Shown: in pieces, positions 63,901 through 64,000 of the stretch
Numbering within the stretch: the first letter of the stretch is position 1
Layout of the letters: each line of letters begins with the position of its first letter
Assembly: GCA_002189035.1 (NCBI GenBank)
Contig: NEEC01000011.1
Span: 3,286,001 to 3,350,000, forward strand
Direction of reading: 5' to 3'
Length of the DNA stretch: 64,000 bases
Source of the DNA: Utricularia gibba
Taxonomy: Eukaryota > Streptophyta > Magnoliopsida > Lamiales > Lentibulariaceae
Notes under the pieces: model-generated
Told to the model about the DNA's origin: nothing
Seen by the model: the letters and a program-made list of their open reading frames with translations, nothing else
Database searches by the model: none
Position numbers and translations under genes: made by a program

Positions 63901-64000
63901 CGACGATGTATCAGAGCTCGAATTATTGCCTTATATTAGCCTTCAATTGTGCCACAAAGTGGCCACGACGTTCGCGATGATGCGACTCGGGGCTTCCGAT

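Larger units (their letters stand above)
6860..64000. repeat. Satellite array, about 344 bp unit, about 165 head-to-tail copies, open at the right edge
   Basis: One tandem array fills 57 kb without interruption by genes or recognisable transposons. Counting from TTACAATG, successive units start about 336-350 bp apart (for example 12777 and 13123; 62371, 62716, 63058, 63402, 63738). Landmarks in order within a unit are: CCACACCTGATGCAGG (about 25-40), GATATC (about 70), TTCGAAGCTC (about 115), AAGCTT (about 152), GAGCTC (about 180), GTGGCCAC (about 223), TTCGCGATG (about 236), CATATG (about 293) and TTTCATTGGAAGG (about 300). All units point the same way. Two short dyads recur, GGTGTG...CACACC around TTCCAACC and ATTTCA...TGAAAT. 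The unit is rich in CpG. Variants alternate, differing at GTCGATATC/ATCGATATC/GTAAATATC, CGACGATGTATC/CGACAATATATC and GAATGGGATTT/CAAATGTGATTT. Length and arrangement fit a centromeric, pericentromeric or subtelomeric plant satellite; which one cannot be told. I do not recognise the family. Confidence 0.97.
18280..64000. other. Part of the array dominated by 1-3 base deletions
   Basis: Left of this point neighbouring units differ mostly by substitutions. Right of it, almost every unit also lacks one or a few bases at changing places: GGTGTG for GGTTGTG, CAATGCACGG for CAATGCCACGG, TTCAAACATATG for TTCAAAACATATG, GACTCGGGCTTCC for GACTCGGGGCTTCC, CCAGGCGG for CCAGGGCGG, ACGTCGCG for ACGTTCGCG. 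The losses favour short homopolymers and two-base repeats, as uncorrected long-read consensus errors do. Unit lengths drop slightly, to about 336-345 bp. Confidence 0.7.

Noticed and set aside
8069-63980. Dozens of open frames of 60-235 codons on both strands within the array
   Set aside because: They repeat the same few peptides in all frames with the period of the satellite, shift frame at each small indel and resemble no known protein. They are by-products of the repeat's low stop-codon content.
6860-64000. CRISPR-like or spaced repeat array
   Set aside because: The units are about 344 bp long and abut with no unique spacers, the context is a plant nuclear genome, and no cas genes are present.
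6860-64000. 5S or 45S rDNA spacer repeats
   Set aside because: No 5S gene box sequences or other rRNA segments were seen in any unit.
6860-64000. CENP-B box-like motif in the unit
   Set aside because: No match to the TTCG...A..CGGG pattern was found in the consensus, so no centromere claim rests on it.

Overview
The window is plant nuclear DNA, most probably from a eudicot; the species cannot be told from sequence alone. It has two very different parts. Positions 1 to about 6,860 are ordinary gene-bearing DNA: three recognisable genes, all on the minus strand, with short GT-AG introns, TATA boxes, a telo-box/site II promoter and AT-rich spacers. From about 6,860 to the right edge at 64,000 there is one uninterrupted head-to-tail satellite array with a repeat unit of about 344 bp, roughly 165 units, which runs out of the window.

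Gene part, read leftwards from the satellite. A single-exon dirigent protein gene (5973-6542) starts only about 320 bp from the first satellite unit. Next comes a four-exon secreted pectin methylesterase without an inhibitor pro-domain (3862-5215), whose start region has no usable in-frame ATG. Next is a six-exon nuclear poly(A)-binding protein of the PABN/PABPN1 type (1213-2985) that can be read completely across its splice sites. At the far left, a TATA box at 588-597 and leader-like DNA suggest a further leftward gene whose coding part lies outside the window. Dirigent proteins and pectin methylesterases both act in the cell wall, but these genes have separate promoters and nothing suggests they work together; the PABN gene acts in nuclear mRNA polyadenylation.

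Satellite part. The left rim (about 6,860-8,200) holds old, decayed units about 355-360 bp long with a small palindrome near GGGACGTCCC that is absent further in; they also show CpG to TpG/CpA changes. From about 8.2 kb inward the units are shorter and increasingly alike. Higher-order structure is visible: a 690 bp dimer duplicated at about 15.64-17.02 kb, a block from about 14.95-16.33 kb that recurs about 3.45 kb later, and an eight-unit block of about 2.73 kb present three times in a row at 37,758-45,941. Several units are truncated at short microhomologies, and one junction carries an 18 bp perfect inverted repeat (10,516-10,559). To the right of about 18.3 kb the differences between units are mostly 1-3 base deletions rather than substitutions, which may be biology or poor assembly consensus. 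The many long open frames inside the array are by-products of the repeat and are not annotated as genes.
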